From DAOUMF01 sp034411955 (lineage in GTDB: Bacteria > Chloroflexota > Dehalococcoidia > SM23-28-2 > RBG-16-64-32), in the NCBI GenBank assembly GCA_034411955.1, contig DAOUMF010000112.1, positions 1-11,216 of the forward strand: a stretch of DNA of 11,216 nt, read 5' to 3'. The notes below the pieces were generated by a model, which worked only from the letters and a program-made list of their open reading frames with translations, did not search any database and was not told where the DNA came from. The translations under genes and the position numbers were made by a program. Positions within the stretch are counted from its first letter, which is position 1. Every line of letters begins with the position of its first letter. Below are positions 1-6,734 of the stretch, one piece after another.

Positions 1-628
1 GCTTGAGGTTGCGGTACTGCTCCCAGGGGAAGCGGTCGAGGTGGTTGGGGGTGACGTTGAGGAGGCAGGCCACGTGGGGACTGCGGGTGGCCATCTGGAG
101 CTGGGTATGGCTTATCTCCAGCACCACCCAGGTGTAGGCGCGGACGTCCGACAGGTGGTCAAGGAGGCCGACGCCGATGTTGCCGCCCACGAACAGTGGC
201 TTCTCATCGGCGCGGAACATCTCGCCCAGGAGGGCGGTGGTGGTGGTCTTGCCGCTGGAGCCGGTGATGCCGACGATTGGTCCCGGGCAGAGCTCCATGA
301 ACAGGGTGAGCATGGACCATACGGGGACGCCCTGACGGCGGGCCTGGTCCAGGCCGGGCAGGTCCAGGGGCACCCCCTGGGAGACGAAGACGGCGTCGGC
401 GCTCGTCACCGCCCCTGGGTCGTTGCCGCCCAGGGAGAAGCGGACTGACAGGTTGGCCACCTGCTGGACGCGGTCGGCCAGGCGCTCGCGTGGCTTGGCG
501 TCACTGACGGTGACGCGGGCGCCGCGGGAGGTGAGGTAGCGGACGGTGTCCACTCCCTCCAGGCCCAGGCCTACGACGGTGACCCGCTTATCGGCGAAGT
601 CCAGATCGACCAGGCGGTCCAGGTTCAT
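1..628 (-). CDS. murD: MurD, UDP-N-acetylmuramoylalanine--D-glutamate ligase (N-terminal 209 residues; cut by window edge)
   Basis: MurD adds D-glutamate to UDP-MurNAc-L-Ala in the cytoplasm, the second stem-peptide step of peptidoglycan synthesis. The frame is open from ATG 628 to the left edge, 209 codons. Visible features are an N-terminal Rossmann-like UDP-binding segment with VVGLGLEG (residues 18-25), SQGVPLDLP (83-91), the ATP P-loop GITGSSGKTTT (120-130), GGNIG (148-152), EISHTQLQ (171-178) and NVTPNHLDR (191-199). These match the Mur ligase family. Differences from the commonest form are E for S in the GLGxSG turn, HT for SF in the ExSSFQL segment, N for D in TPDHLDRH, and F for the final H. 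A GGAGG six bases before the ATG is a good ribosome site. The start lies one base after the ancestral mraY stop (TAG-C-ATG), so it was probably coupled to full-length mraY. The C-terminal domain lies outside the window. Confidence 0.95.
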   Translation of the reverse strand, partial: MNLDRLVDLDFADKRVTVVGLGLEGVDTVRYLTSRGARVTVSDAKPRERLADRVQQVANLSVRFSLGGNDPGAVTSADAVFVSQGVPLDLPGLDQARRQGVPVWSMLTLFMELCPGPIVGITGSSGKTTTTALLGEMFRADEKPLFVGGNIGVGLLDHLSDVRAYTWVVLEISHTQLQMATRSPHVACLLNVTPNHLDRFPWEQYRNLK

Positions 629-629
629 G

Positions 630-710
630 CTAGACCTCCATCGCCAGAATCGTGCCCACGACTGCACCCAGGATGCCGATGAGCCAGAATCGCTGCACCA
701 CCTGGGGCTA
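630..710 (-). pseudogene. mraY: Cut-off 3' end of mraY after the internal amber codon
   Basis: These 27 codons (amber, 25 sense codons, final TAG) continue mraY in the same frame. The sense part begins PQVVQRFWLIG and forms a hydrophobic helix ending AMEV, matching the last transmembrane helix of MraY. With Glu at the amber position the protein would be 319 residues, the usual lower size for the family. No second frameshift or base loss is seen, so the break is recent, or a sequencing error, or tolerated by read-through. The murD ribosome site lies inside it. Confidence 0.85.
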
Positions 711-1589
711 GCTCCAGCCCAGCTTCTCGAAGTGGTGGTGCAGCGGCGCCATGCGGAAGATGCGCTTGCCGCCGGTCAGGCGGTAGTAGGCTACCTGGAG
801 GACGTCGGATGCTCCCTCTAGGACGAAGACGACGCCGATGAGGGGGAGGATCAGCCATTGGCCGGTCATGAAGGCGGCGGTGGCCAGGCCGCCGCCCAGG
901 GCCAGGGCACCCGTATCGCCCATGAACATCTGGGCCGGGTGGCTGTTGTACCAGAGGAAGCCCAGCACGGCCCCGGCCACGGTGAAGCAGAAGGTGGCCA
1001 GGAAGGTCTGATCCTGGATGAGGGCGATGATCCCGTAGGCGGCGAAGGCGACGGCTGAGGTGCCGGCGGCGAGGCCGTCCAGACCGTCGCTGACGGCGAC
1101 GCCGCCCGCGGTGAAGACGATGACGCCCACCGCGATGGGGAGGTACCAGGCGTCCAACTCGTGCCGCCCGGCGTAGGGGACGTTGGCGGCGCTCAGCTCA
1201 AGCCCCTCGTAGAGGCCGAAGGCGGCGGCGATACCGATGGCAACGAAGGCCAGGAACTTCACCCTCTTGTTGAGGGCGGCTCTGACGCGGTCCTGCAGAG
1301 AGCCCAGGTCGTCCAGGAAGCCGAGGGCGCCCAGCGCTGCCATGACCGCCAGGGGGAGGCCGATGGACTGGCGCCCGACCAGGTTGGCGGCGACGCTAAA
1401 GGCGATCACTGCGGCCAGGATCAGGAGGCCGCCCATGGTGGGCGTGCCGGCCTTGGCCTGATGGCTCTCTGGGCCCCACTCGCTGACGTGCTTGCCGACC
1501 TTCAGGCGGCGCAGCAGCTCCACGAAGGGCCTTCCAACTATCGCCGTGGCGGTCAGCGTCATCGCTCCCACGCTCAGGGCATAGATCAT
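708..1589 (-). CDS. mraY: MraY, phospho-N-acetylmuramoyl-pentapeptide transferase, shortened by an in-frame amber codon
   Basis: MraY is the multi-pass membrane enzyme that transfers phospho-MurNAc-pentapeptide from UDP to undecaprenyl phosphate, giving lipid I. The 293-residue product shows the loop WGPESHQAKAGTPTMGG (38-54), the catalytic pair FLDD (D93, D94), SDGLDGLAAG (D168, D171), MFMGDTGALALGG (D225) and the APLHHHFE histidines (H284-H286). Its ATG overlaps the murF stop in an ATGA. The reading frame stops at TAG 710-708 right after KLGWS. In the same frame the next codons read PQVVQRFWLIG, the usual continuation of this family, and run 25 codons to a second TAG (632-630). The amber codon therefore replaces the Glu of the family motif GWSExQVVQRFW, one base from GAG. 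The stop removes the last transmembrane helix. The Asn residues usually found before TDGLDGLA are G162 and A165 here. The product may be non-functional, or the base may be an error. Confidence 0.9.
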   Translation of the reverse strand: MIYALSVGAMTLTATAIVGRPFVELLRRLKVGKHVSEWGPESHQAKAGTPTMGGLLILAAVIAFSVAANLVGRQSIGLPLAVMAALGALGFLDDLGSLQDRVRAALNKRVKFLAFVAIGIAAAFGLYEGLELSAANVPYAGRHELDAWYLPIAVGVIVFTAGGVAVSDGLDGLAAGTSAVAFAAYGIIALIQDQTFLATFCFTVAGAVLGFLWYNSHPAQMFMGDTGALALGGGLATAAFMTGQWLILPLIGVVFVLEGASDVLQVAYYRLTGGKRIFRMAPLHHHFEKLGWS

Positions 1590-2938
1590 GGCGCCACCAG
1601 GGCGTCGACAACGGACTCCAGGGCCACGGCGCGCGAGGCCTTGACCAGCAAGTAGTCGCCGGGTTGCAGCTCATCGCGCAGGATGGGTTCGGCTTCCTGG
1701 ATCGAGGTCAGGAAGCGGACCTCGGCCGGGCCGGCCGTCTGTGCCGCCTCGTACAGGGGTTGCGCTCGCTCGCCGAGGACGAGGACGAGGTCGGCGCAGG
1801 CGGCGGCGCGCTGGCCCACCTGACGGTGGCCTTCCTCCTCGGCGGCGCCCAGCTCCCGCATCTCGCCCAGGAGGGCGATGCGGCGACCAGGCAGCTCGGC
1901 CAGAAGATCCAGGGCGGCGAGCATGGACTGAGGGCTGGCGTTGTAGCTGTCGTCCAGGATGGTGGCGCCGTTGGGGCCGGGCAGGACGCGCAGGCGTAGC
2001 TCCGGCCTGGCCTCCAGCAGGGCGGCGGCGATCTTGGTTAGGGTCATGCCTTCGGCCAGTCCCACGGCGGCGGCGGCCAAAGCGGGGTAGAGGTGGTGGC
2101 GGCCGGGCAGCGGCGCCTCCACCTCCGCCGACGCCTCATCGTGGGTGATGCGGAAGCTTATCCCCTCCAGCCCGCGGCCCCGCAGTTCGCTGCCGCGGAT
2201 GTGGCACCCCTGGGACTGGCCGTAGAGGAGGACGCGCGCGTTGGTGCATGAGGCCATGGCGGCGACGTTGGGGTCGTCCCCGTTGAGGACGGCCACGCCG
2301 TCCGAGGGCAGGGCCGCCACCAACTCCGCCTTGGCGGCGGCGATGGCGTCCATGGAGCCCAGCCGCTCCAGGTGCACGGGGCCCACGTTGGTGACGACCC
2401 CGATCTGGGGTCGGGCGATGCGGCAGAGGAGGTCGATCTCGCCGGGACCGTACATCGCCATCTCGAGGACGGCGCGCTCGTGCTCAGGGGTCAGTTCGAG
2501 CAGGGTGAGAGGGATGCCGATCTCCGTGTTCAGGTTGGCGGGGCTCTTGAGCACCCGCCAGCGGGTGCCGAGGACGGCGGCGATGAGTTCCTTGCAGGTG
2601 GTCTTGCCCACGCTGCCCGTGACGCCCACCACGCGCACATCGTGACGGGCGCGCCAGTGGGTGGCTAGCCGCTGGAGGGCGGAGAGGGAGTCGCTGACCT
2701 GGAAGACGGCCACGTCGGGCGGCGCCTCCAGCGGATGCTCCACCACCAGGCCGGCCACTCCTCTGGCCAGGGCGTCCTGCACGAATTCGTGGCCGTCGCG
2801 CTGCTCGCCGCGAAGGGCGAAGAAGAGGTCGCCTGGCTGGACCTGGCGCGAGTCGATGACGGCGCGCTTGAATGCGCGGTCGGCCGGGCCGCGCCCGGCG
2901 ACCAGGAGTTCAGCCGTCCCCTGAACTACTCTATCCAC
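1586..2938 (-). CDS. murF: MurF, UDP-N-acetylmuramoyl-tripeptide--D-alanyl-D-alanine ligase
   Basis: MurF adds D-Ala-D-Ala to the UDP-MurNAc tripeptide, the last cytoplasmic step before MraY. Numbering from the GTG at 2938 (450 residues), the protein shows the N-terminal substrate domain with VIDSRQVQPGDLFFAL (27-42), the ATP P-loop GVTGSVGKTT (105-114), SPANLNTEIGIPLTL (132-146), EMAMYGPGEIDLL (159-171), NVGPVHLERLGS (184-195), NGDDP, DDSYNASPQSMLAAL, LLGEMRELG and the C-terminal LLVKASRAVALE. All are MurF signatures. I chose GTG 2938 because GGAAGGA (2953-2947) sits eight bases upstream and the alignment begins there. A longer frame to ATG 3040 would overlap the end of ftsI by 74 bases and add an arginine-rich, unconserved stretch. 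The gene follows ftsI by 28 bases, and its TGA overlaps the mraY ATG. murE, normally just upstream, is absent. Confidence 0.93.
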   Translation of the reverse strand: MDRVVQGTAELLVAGRGPADRAFKRAVIDSRQVQPGDLFFALRGEQRDGHEFVQDALARGVAGLVVEHPLEAPPDVAVFQVSDSLSALQRLATHWRARHDVRVVGVTGSVGKTTCKELIAAVLGTRWRVLKSPANLNTEIGIPLTLLELTPEHERAVLEMAMYGPGEIDLLCRIARPQIGVVTNVGPVHLERLGSMDAIAAAKAELVAALPSDGVAVLNGDDPNVAAMASCTNARVLLYGQSQGCHIRGSELRGRGLEGISFRITHDEASAEVEAPLPGRHHLYPALAAAAVGLAEGMTLTKIAAALLEARPELRLRVLPGPNGATILDDSYNASPQSMLAALDLLAELPGRRIALLGEMRELGAAEEEGHRQVGQRAAACADLVLVLGERAQPLYEAAQTAGPAEVRFLTSIQEAEPILRDELQPGDYLLVKASRAVALESVVDALVAP

Positions 2939-2966
2939 CGCCAGCGTCCTTCCAGATACTAGCTGA

Positions 2967-4706
2967 TCATCTGATCTCCGAAACGAGAGCGGGTTCCTGG
3001 GGCGGGATCTTGAGGTAGGCCAGCGTCGCCTGGGCGACATTTTGGAAGGCGGGAGCGGCCACCACGGTTCCCCAGGGAACCCCGTTCGGTTCGTCGATCT
3101 TGACCATCACGAGAAGCTGAGGGTCCTCCAGGGGGACGACCCCGATGAAGGACGAGATATAGCTGTCCTTGTAGCCGCCGTTGCTGGAGGCGACGTTGGC
3201 TGTGCCGCTCTTGGCGCCCACCGTGTAACCCTGGACGTCCAGGGAGATGGTTGGGATTCCCTGGACTACAACGCCCATCATGTCCAGCAGGGTGCGGGCG
3301 GACTCCGGGCTGATCACCTGGCGGACCACCTGTGGCTCGGTGGGCTGGGTGCCGTTAGGGCCGATGACCTCCTTGACCAGCATCGGTTTCATGAGCTTGC
3401 CGTCGTTGGCGATGGCGGCGATGGCCATTGCCATCTGAAGGGGCGTGACGCTGATCCCCTGGCCGAAGCTGTTGGTGGCCATGTCCACGGGCCGCCAGTT
3501 GTCGGGATCGTTCTCGGGGGTGCGGACGCGGCCTCCGACCTCGCCGCCCAAGCCGGAGCCCGTGGGCTCACCGTAGCCAAAGCGGTACACATAGTCGTAG
3601 AAGCGTTCGGCGCCTACCTGCTGGGAGAGCCAGGCGGCGCCGGTGTTGAGGCTCTTGGCCAGGATTTGGGTCACGGTCTGGGAACCGTTAGCGCTCAGGT
3701 CCCAGTTGCGAATGGTCCAGCCGCCGGAGCGGAAGGCGCCTTCGTCGTACCACCAGGTGTCGGGGCTGACCAGGCCCAGGTCTAGGGCGGCGGCGGTGGT
3801 GATCAGCTTGAACACGGAACCCGGCTCGTACTGGTCGGTGATGGCACGGTTGCGGTAGAGAGCCAGCTTGGACTCGTCGCTGAGGTCGCGCGTGGTGAGG
3901 TCGAAGGTGGGCCGGCTGGTCATGGCCAGGATCTCGCCCGTCTCCGGTCTGAGAACGATGATGGTGCCGCCTTTGGCCTTGTGCTCCTTGATGGCCCGGT
4001 CCAGCTCTTTCTCGGCCAGGCGCTGGATGAACCGGTCGATGGTGAGGACTACGTCGGAGCCGGCGAGGGGGGGCAGTTCGCTGCGATCTCCCAGGGCGAT
4101 CTCTTCGCCCACGCCGTCGCGTTCAAAGACGAGGGTGCCGCGGGCGCCGCCGATGATCCCCTCCAGGTCCGCTTCCAGCCCGGTGAGGCCCACGTTGTCT
4201 CGTCCCACGAAGCCGATGAGCTGTGCGGCCAGGTTGCCTTCCGGGTAGACGCGGACGCTGCTGCGCAGGAGGCGCACGCCGGGAAGGTTTAGCTCTCGGA
4301 TACGGGATGCCTCCTCGTAGCCGATGCTGCGGGCGACGGCGATCTCGTAGATGCTGGCTCCCTGTACCGCGGTCACCATCTCTTTGGGATCGCCGTCCGT
4401 GACAGCGGCGATGGCGGCAGCGGCCCTGTTCGCCTCTACGGGATCCTTCCAGGCCCTTACCTCAGCCATGACGTCGTAGGTTTCCTTGCTGGCGGCGAGG
4501 GGGTATCCGTTGCGGTCCAGCAGGGCACCGCGGCGGCCGGTCACCGTCTCCCGGGCCACGTGGATGTTGCGGGCTTCCGCGGCGTAGTGGTCATGGTCCA
4601 CGATCTGGAGCTGCACCAGGCGGGCGACCAGGGCGAGGGCGGTCAGGGCGATCAGGGCCACCACGGCCCCTAAACGCCAGTTCAACCCCCGCTTGCGCGA
4701 TGCCAC
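2967..4706 (-). CDS. ftsI: FtsI/PbpB-type class B penicillin-binding protein (septal peptidoglycan transpeptidase)
   Basis: This is a 579-residue class B penicillin-binding protein that cross-links peptidoglycan outside the membrane, here most likely the septal enzyme. A short basic N-terminus (MASRKRG) is followed by one membrane anchor (about 13-33), a PBP dimerisation domain (about 50-210) and a transpeptidase domain (about 218-565). The catalytic triad of motifs is complete: SVFK (S297-K300), SLN (S352-N354) and KSGT (K499-T502). No C-terminal PASTA repeat is seen; the protein ends shortly after the transpeptidase fold with ALVSEIR. The start is GTG with AGGGGAG (4720-4714) seven bases upstream. 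That site overlaps the ftsL stop, so translation is probably coupled. Position between ftsL and murF supports the septal role over an elongation PBP2. Confidence 0.95.
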   Translation of the reverse strand: MASRKRGLNWRLGAVVALIALTALALVARLVQLQIVDHDHYAAEARNIHVARETVTGRRGALLDRNGYPLAASKETYDVMAEVRAWKDPVEANRAAAAIAAVTDGDPKEMVTAVQGASIYEIAVARSIGYEEASRIRELNLPGVRLLRSSVRVYPEGNLAAQLIGFVGRDNVGLTGLEADLEGIIGGARGTLVFERDGVGEEIALGDRSELPPLAGSDVVLTIDRFIQRLAEKELDRAIKEHKAKGGTIIVLRPETGEILAMTSRPTFDLTTRDLSDESKLALYRNRAITDQYEPGSVFKLITTAAALDLGLVSPDTWWYDEGAFRSGGWTIRNWDLSANGSQTVTQILAKSLNTGAAWLSQQVGAERFYDYVYRFGYGEPTGSGLGGEVGGRVRTPENDPDNWRPVDMATNSFGQGISVTPLQMAMAIAAIANDGKLMKPMLVKEVIGPNGTQPTEPQVVRQVISPESARTLLDMMGVVVQGIPTISLDVQGYTVGAKSGTANVASSNGGYKDSYISSFIGVVPLEDPQLLVMVKIDEPNGVPWGTVVAAPAFQNVAQATLAYLKIPPQEPALVSEIR

Positions 4707-4718
4707 TCTGCTTCTCCC

Positions 4719-5150
4719 CTACGGTAAGGGCAGCCAGTCCAGCAGTTGCTCCCAGATGGCAGGCTCACTCCGTCCTTCTTCCGGAGCGGGTGGCAGGTAG
4801 CGGCTGGGAAGCCTCCGCGGTTCCGGCGGCTCCGCGGCCACGCTGATGTGACGGGTCTCCTCCGGCTCTACCATCTTGAGATCGGTCCGGGCCACTTTCT
4901 CGATGCGTTCCAGACTGGCCATCGTGGCCACTTCCAGCTCTGTCTCCTGGATGCGCGCTTGCCAGTCGTCCCGCTCCTGCTCCAGGCGGTTCACGTTGCC
5001 GTTGGTGCTGGTGGCAAGGCTGGACTGAACCAGCGGCAGGAGGGCGGCGACACCGATGGCCAGGGCGCTGATGATGAGCAGGGTGGGGAGGCTGGGCGAG
5101 CGGAGGGACTCTGGCAGGAGATGTCGCTCCGTCTTCTGTATGGTAGCCAA
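4719..5150 (-). CDS. ftsL: FtsL/DivIC-like septum protein
   Basis: This is a small bitopic membrane protein of 143 residues with the layout of FtsL, which joins FtsB/DivIC and FtsQ at the division site and activates FtsWI. A 22-residue cytoplasmic segment precedes one transmembrane helix (about 23-43). A coiled coil follows (about 52-90: NVNRLEQERDDWQARIQ and onward), then the family ending IEKVARTDLKMVEPEE (83-98). The last 40 residues are rich in Pro, Glu and Arg and are not recognisable. I chose the TTG at 5150 because TAAGGAGG (5163-5156) stands five bases before it and because an upstream extension would run through rsmH in another frame. The stop is 12 bases from the ftsI start. Identification rests on topology, the IEKxA motif and position, since sequence conservation is weak in this family. 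Confidence 0.85.
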   Translation of the reverse strand: MATIQKTERHLLPESLRSPSLPTLLIISALAIGVAALLPLVQSSLATSTNGNVNRLEQERDDWQARIQETELEVATMASLERIEKVARTDLKMVEPEETRHISVAAEPPEPRRLPSRYLPPAPEEGRSEPAIWEQLLDWLPLP

Positions 5151-5155
5151 CTGTT

Positions 5156-5163
5156 CCTCCTTA
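5156..5163 (-). promoter_or_regulatory. Ribosome binding site of ftsL, built on the rsmH stop codon
   Basis: On the minus strand TAAGGAGG is a near-perfect anti-16S match whose first three bases are the rsmH TAA stop. The TTG of ftsL follows after five bases. This decides the ftsL start and suggests that ribosomes ending rsmH reload directly on ftsL. Confidence 0.8.
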
Positions 5164-6093
5164 GAGCCTCTCGGCCGCTCGCAGGCGGGCGCTGCGGCTG
5201 CGCCGGTTGGCGGCGATCTCTTCAGCCGAGGGGCGCACGGCACCCCTGGTGATCTCCCTGAGGCAGGCTCTGTGAGCGCATGTGCAGGTCGGCGCCTCCG
5301 GCGGGCAGATGCAGTCGCGGGACTCACGGCGGATGAACTGCTTGACGATGCGGTCCTCCAGCGAGTGAAAGGCGATGACGACGAGGCGCCCGCCGTGGCC
5401 CAGGACCTGGATGGTCTGCTCCAGGGCGGAGGTCAGGGCGCCCAACTCGTCGTTGACGGCGATGCGCAGGGCCTGGAAGGTGCGGGTGGCGGGATGGATG
5501 CGGCGATGGCGGCCGCTCGCGGCGCCGGACACCACGGCGGCCAGTTGCGTCGTCGTGGCGATAGGGCGGCCGGCGACGATGGCGCGGGCGATGCGCCGGC
5601 TGGCCGGCTCCTCGCCGAATCGCCAGATGACGTCAGCGAGGTTCGCTTCGTTGTAGGTATTGACTAGTTCGTGGGCGGTGAGGCCCTGGCTGTCGTTGAA
5701 GCGCATGTCTAGGGGCGCCTCCACTTGGAAGCCGAAGCCGCGCCCCTGGTCGGCGAGCTGATAGGAGGATAGTCCCAGGTCGAACAGGGCGCCGTGGACA
5801 GGCACGAAGTCCGCCCTCTGGCAGACGTCTGCCAGGTCACGGAAGTTGGCCTGGACTAGCAGGGTCGAGTCGGCGAAGGGTTGGAGTCGGGCGCGGGCGG
5901 TGTCCAGGGCGGAGGCGTCGGTGTCGATGCCGAGGAGCAGACCACCGGGGGCGGCGGCCTCCAGAATAGCCAGGGAATGGCCACCGCCGCCCACCGTGCA
6001 GTCTACGTATCGGCCGCCGGGCTGGACAGCCAGGTAATGCAGGACCTCTTCCGCCATAACCGGAGCGTGGTTCTGGGTCGCGTTAGGGGGCAA
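5161..6093 (-). CDS. rsmH: RsmH (MraW), 16S rRNA m4C1402 N4-methyltransferase
   Basis: RsmH methylates N4 of C1402 in 16S rRNA using S-adenosylmethionine. The 310-residue product from TTG 6093 has the usual family length. It shows the N-terminal HAPVMAEEVLHYL (9-21), the SAM-binding YVDCTVGGGGHSLAIL (29-44), GIDTD (55-59), LFDLGLSSYQL (103-113), MRFND and TAHELVNTYNE, GEEPASRRIARAI (161-173), TFQALRIAVNDEL (205-217) and VVIAFHSLEDRIVKQF (238-253). Near the C-terminus is a cysteine-rich patch (C261, C263, C270, C272, C277; CICPPEAPTCTC) that could bind a metal, as in RsmH of some Gram-positive-like lineages. TTG 6093 was chosen because GGGAGGTGG lies just upstream (6110-6102) and homology starts there; a longer frame would overlap mraZ. 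It starts 17 bases after the mraZ stop. Confidence 0.95.
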   Translation of the reverse strand: MPPNATQNHAPVMAEEVLHYLAVQPGGRYVDCTVGGGGHSLAILEAAAPGGLLLGIDTDASALDTARARLQPFADSTLLVQANFRDLADVCQRADFVPVHGALFDLGLSSYQLADQGRGFGFQVEAPLDMRFNDSQGLTAHELVNTYNEANLADVIWRFGEEPASRRIARAIVAGRPIATTTQLAAVVSGAASGRHRRIHPATRTFQALRIAVNDELGALTSALEQTIQVLGHGGRLVVIAFHSLEDRIVKQFIRRESRDCICPPEAPTCTCAHRACLREITRGAVRPSAEEIAANRRSRSARLRAAERL

Positions 6094-6110
6094 GATTGCA
6101 ACCACCTCCC

Positions 6111-6533
6111 TTACTCCAGCGACTCCAGTTCGGCGGCGTAGGCCTCTTCCACCTGTTGCAGCTCCTCCTGCCAACGGTCGCGGTTCCATACCTCCAGGCA
6201 TTCCCGGCGACCGTTGATGGTGACCGCCCCGTTGAGCTGGGCGGCCTCGCGGAGCTGTGCCGGAATCAGGATGCGGCCCTGACGGTCCAGCTCGGCGTCC
6301 CAGGACCGGGCGAAGAACCCGCGGCGCAACCGCCGACCTTTGAGGCGCGTCGCGGGCTTCGCCGTCACCAAATTAGCCATGTCGTCGAAACCCTGTGAGG
6401 TGTATACCTCCACGCAGCCCTCAGGGCTGAGGGTGAGCACTATCCCCTCGGCGAACTCGTGGCGGTAGCGGGCGGGGATGGCCACCCGACCGCGGTCGTC
6501 CACCGTATGTTCGTAGATGCCCCTGAAGGCCAT
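6111..6533 (-). CDS. mraZ: MraZ, dcw operon transcriptional regulator
   Basis: MraZ is a DNA-binding protein with two SpoVT-AbrB-like halves that forms rings and usually represses its own dcw operon. The 140-residue protein has both halves: the first with VDDRGRVAIPARYRHEF (11-27), the second with LDRQGRILIPAQLREAA (82-98). It ends in an acidic helical tail (about 118-140). The length is typical. The ATG at 6533 is certain from the family start MAFRGIYEHT; the ribosome site is modest (AAGGGG about ten bases upstream). It is the first gene of the operon. A promoter and a three-repeat TGGGN operator sit upstream, which fits autoregulation. Confidence 0.97.
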   Translation of the reverse strand: MAFRGIYEHTVDDRGRVAIPARYRHEFAEGIVLTLSPEGCVEVYTSQGFDDMANLVTAKPATRLKGRRLRRGFFARSWDAELDRQGRILIPAQLREAAQLNGAVTINGRRECLEVWNRDRWQEELQQVEEAYAAELESLE

Positions 6534-6578
6534 ATCCCCGGTTCCCCTTCTGTGCGAGGGACAGCTGTGCTAATATGG

Positions 6579-6600
6579 GCCTGCCCGTTGCCGGGCAGGC
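6579..6600 (-). promoter_or_regulatory. GC-rich stem-loop in the dcw operon leader
   Basis: A perfect 9-bp stem (6579-6587 with 6592-6600) closes a four-base loop. On the minus-strand transcript the loop reads GCAA, a GNRA tetraloop, so the structure should be very stable. It lies between the predicted start point (about 6648) and the mraZ ATG, inside an untranslated leader of about 115 bases. No T-run follows it on the minus strand, so it is not a standard intrinsic terminator. It could affect leader stability, translation of mraZ, or nothing. Confidence 0.6.
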
Positions 6601-6628
6601 GTGGTCTAGAAACAAAAATGGGAGAAGC

Positions 6629-6653
6629 CCCCACTCCTCCCCACTTCGTCCCA
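6629..6653 (-). promoter_or_regulatory. MraZ box: three TGGGN direct repeats with 5-base spacers
   Basis: On the minus strand TGGGA, TGGGG and TGGGG begin at 6653, 6643 and 6633, exactly ten bases apart. E. coli MraZ is known to bind TGGGN repeats with five-base spacers in front of its own operon, and this array matches that pattern. It begins one base downstream of the -10 hexamer and covers the predicted transcription start, a position suited to repression. The mraZ gene it would control follows directly. Confidence 0.8.
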
Positions 6654-6654
6654 T

Positions 6655-6682
6655 AGCATACCACCGGCGGGGCCTTTGTCAA
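6655..6682 (-). promoter_or_regulatory. Sigma-70-type promoter of the dcw operon (Pmra)
   Basis: On the minus strand the -35 TTGACA (6682-6677) is a perfect consensus, followed by a 16-base spacer and the -10 TATGCT (6660-6655). Transcription would begin near 6648, inside the MraZ box. It is the only strong promoter seen ahead of the minus-strand operon. Confidence 0.75.
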
Positions 6683-6734
6683 GCGCTTATGCAATATTTT
6701 CCCCACCGTTTTCAGAATTCGTCTCTCCTCAGCT

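Noticed and set aside
708..710. Genome-wide amber recoding as the explanation for the mraY stop
   Set aside because: TAG is the normal terminal codon of at least five other genes in the window and of the ancestral mraY end.
2939..3040. Longer N-terminus for murF from ATG 3040
   Set aside because: It overlaps ftsI, is arginine- and serine-rich, and the MurF homology begins near GTG 2938, which has its own ribosome site.
3042..3785. 247-codon plus-strand open frame opposite ftsI
   Set aside because: It lies fully inside ftsI on the other strand, has a composition (rich in Gly, Ala, Asp, His) typical of antisense frames in GC-rich genes, and has no family motif.
5151..5327. Longer N-terminus for ftsL (59 extra codons)
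   Set aside because: It would overlap the conserved 3' end of rsmH in another frame. The TTG at 5150 has a near-perfect ribosome site.
6094..6201. Longer N-terminus for rsmH
   Set aside because: It runs into mraZ in another frame. Family homology begins at the TTG at 6093, behind a good ribosome site.
6676..6700. Promoter for mogA using TTGTCA and TATTTT on the plus strand
   Set aside because: The spacer is only 13 bases, too short for a sigma-70 promoter; TTGTCA lies over the inverse of the dcw -35.
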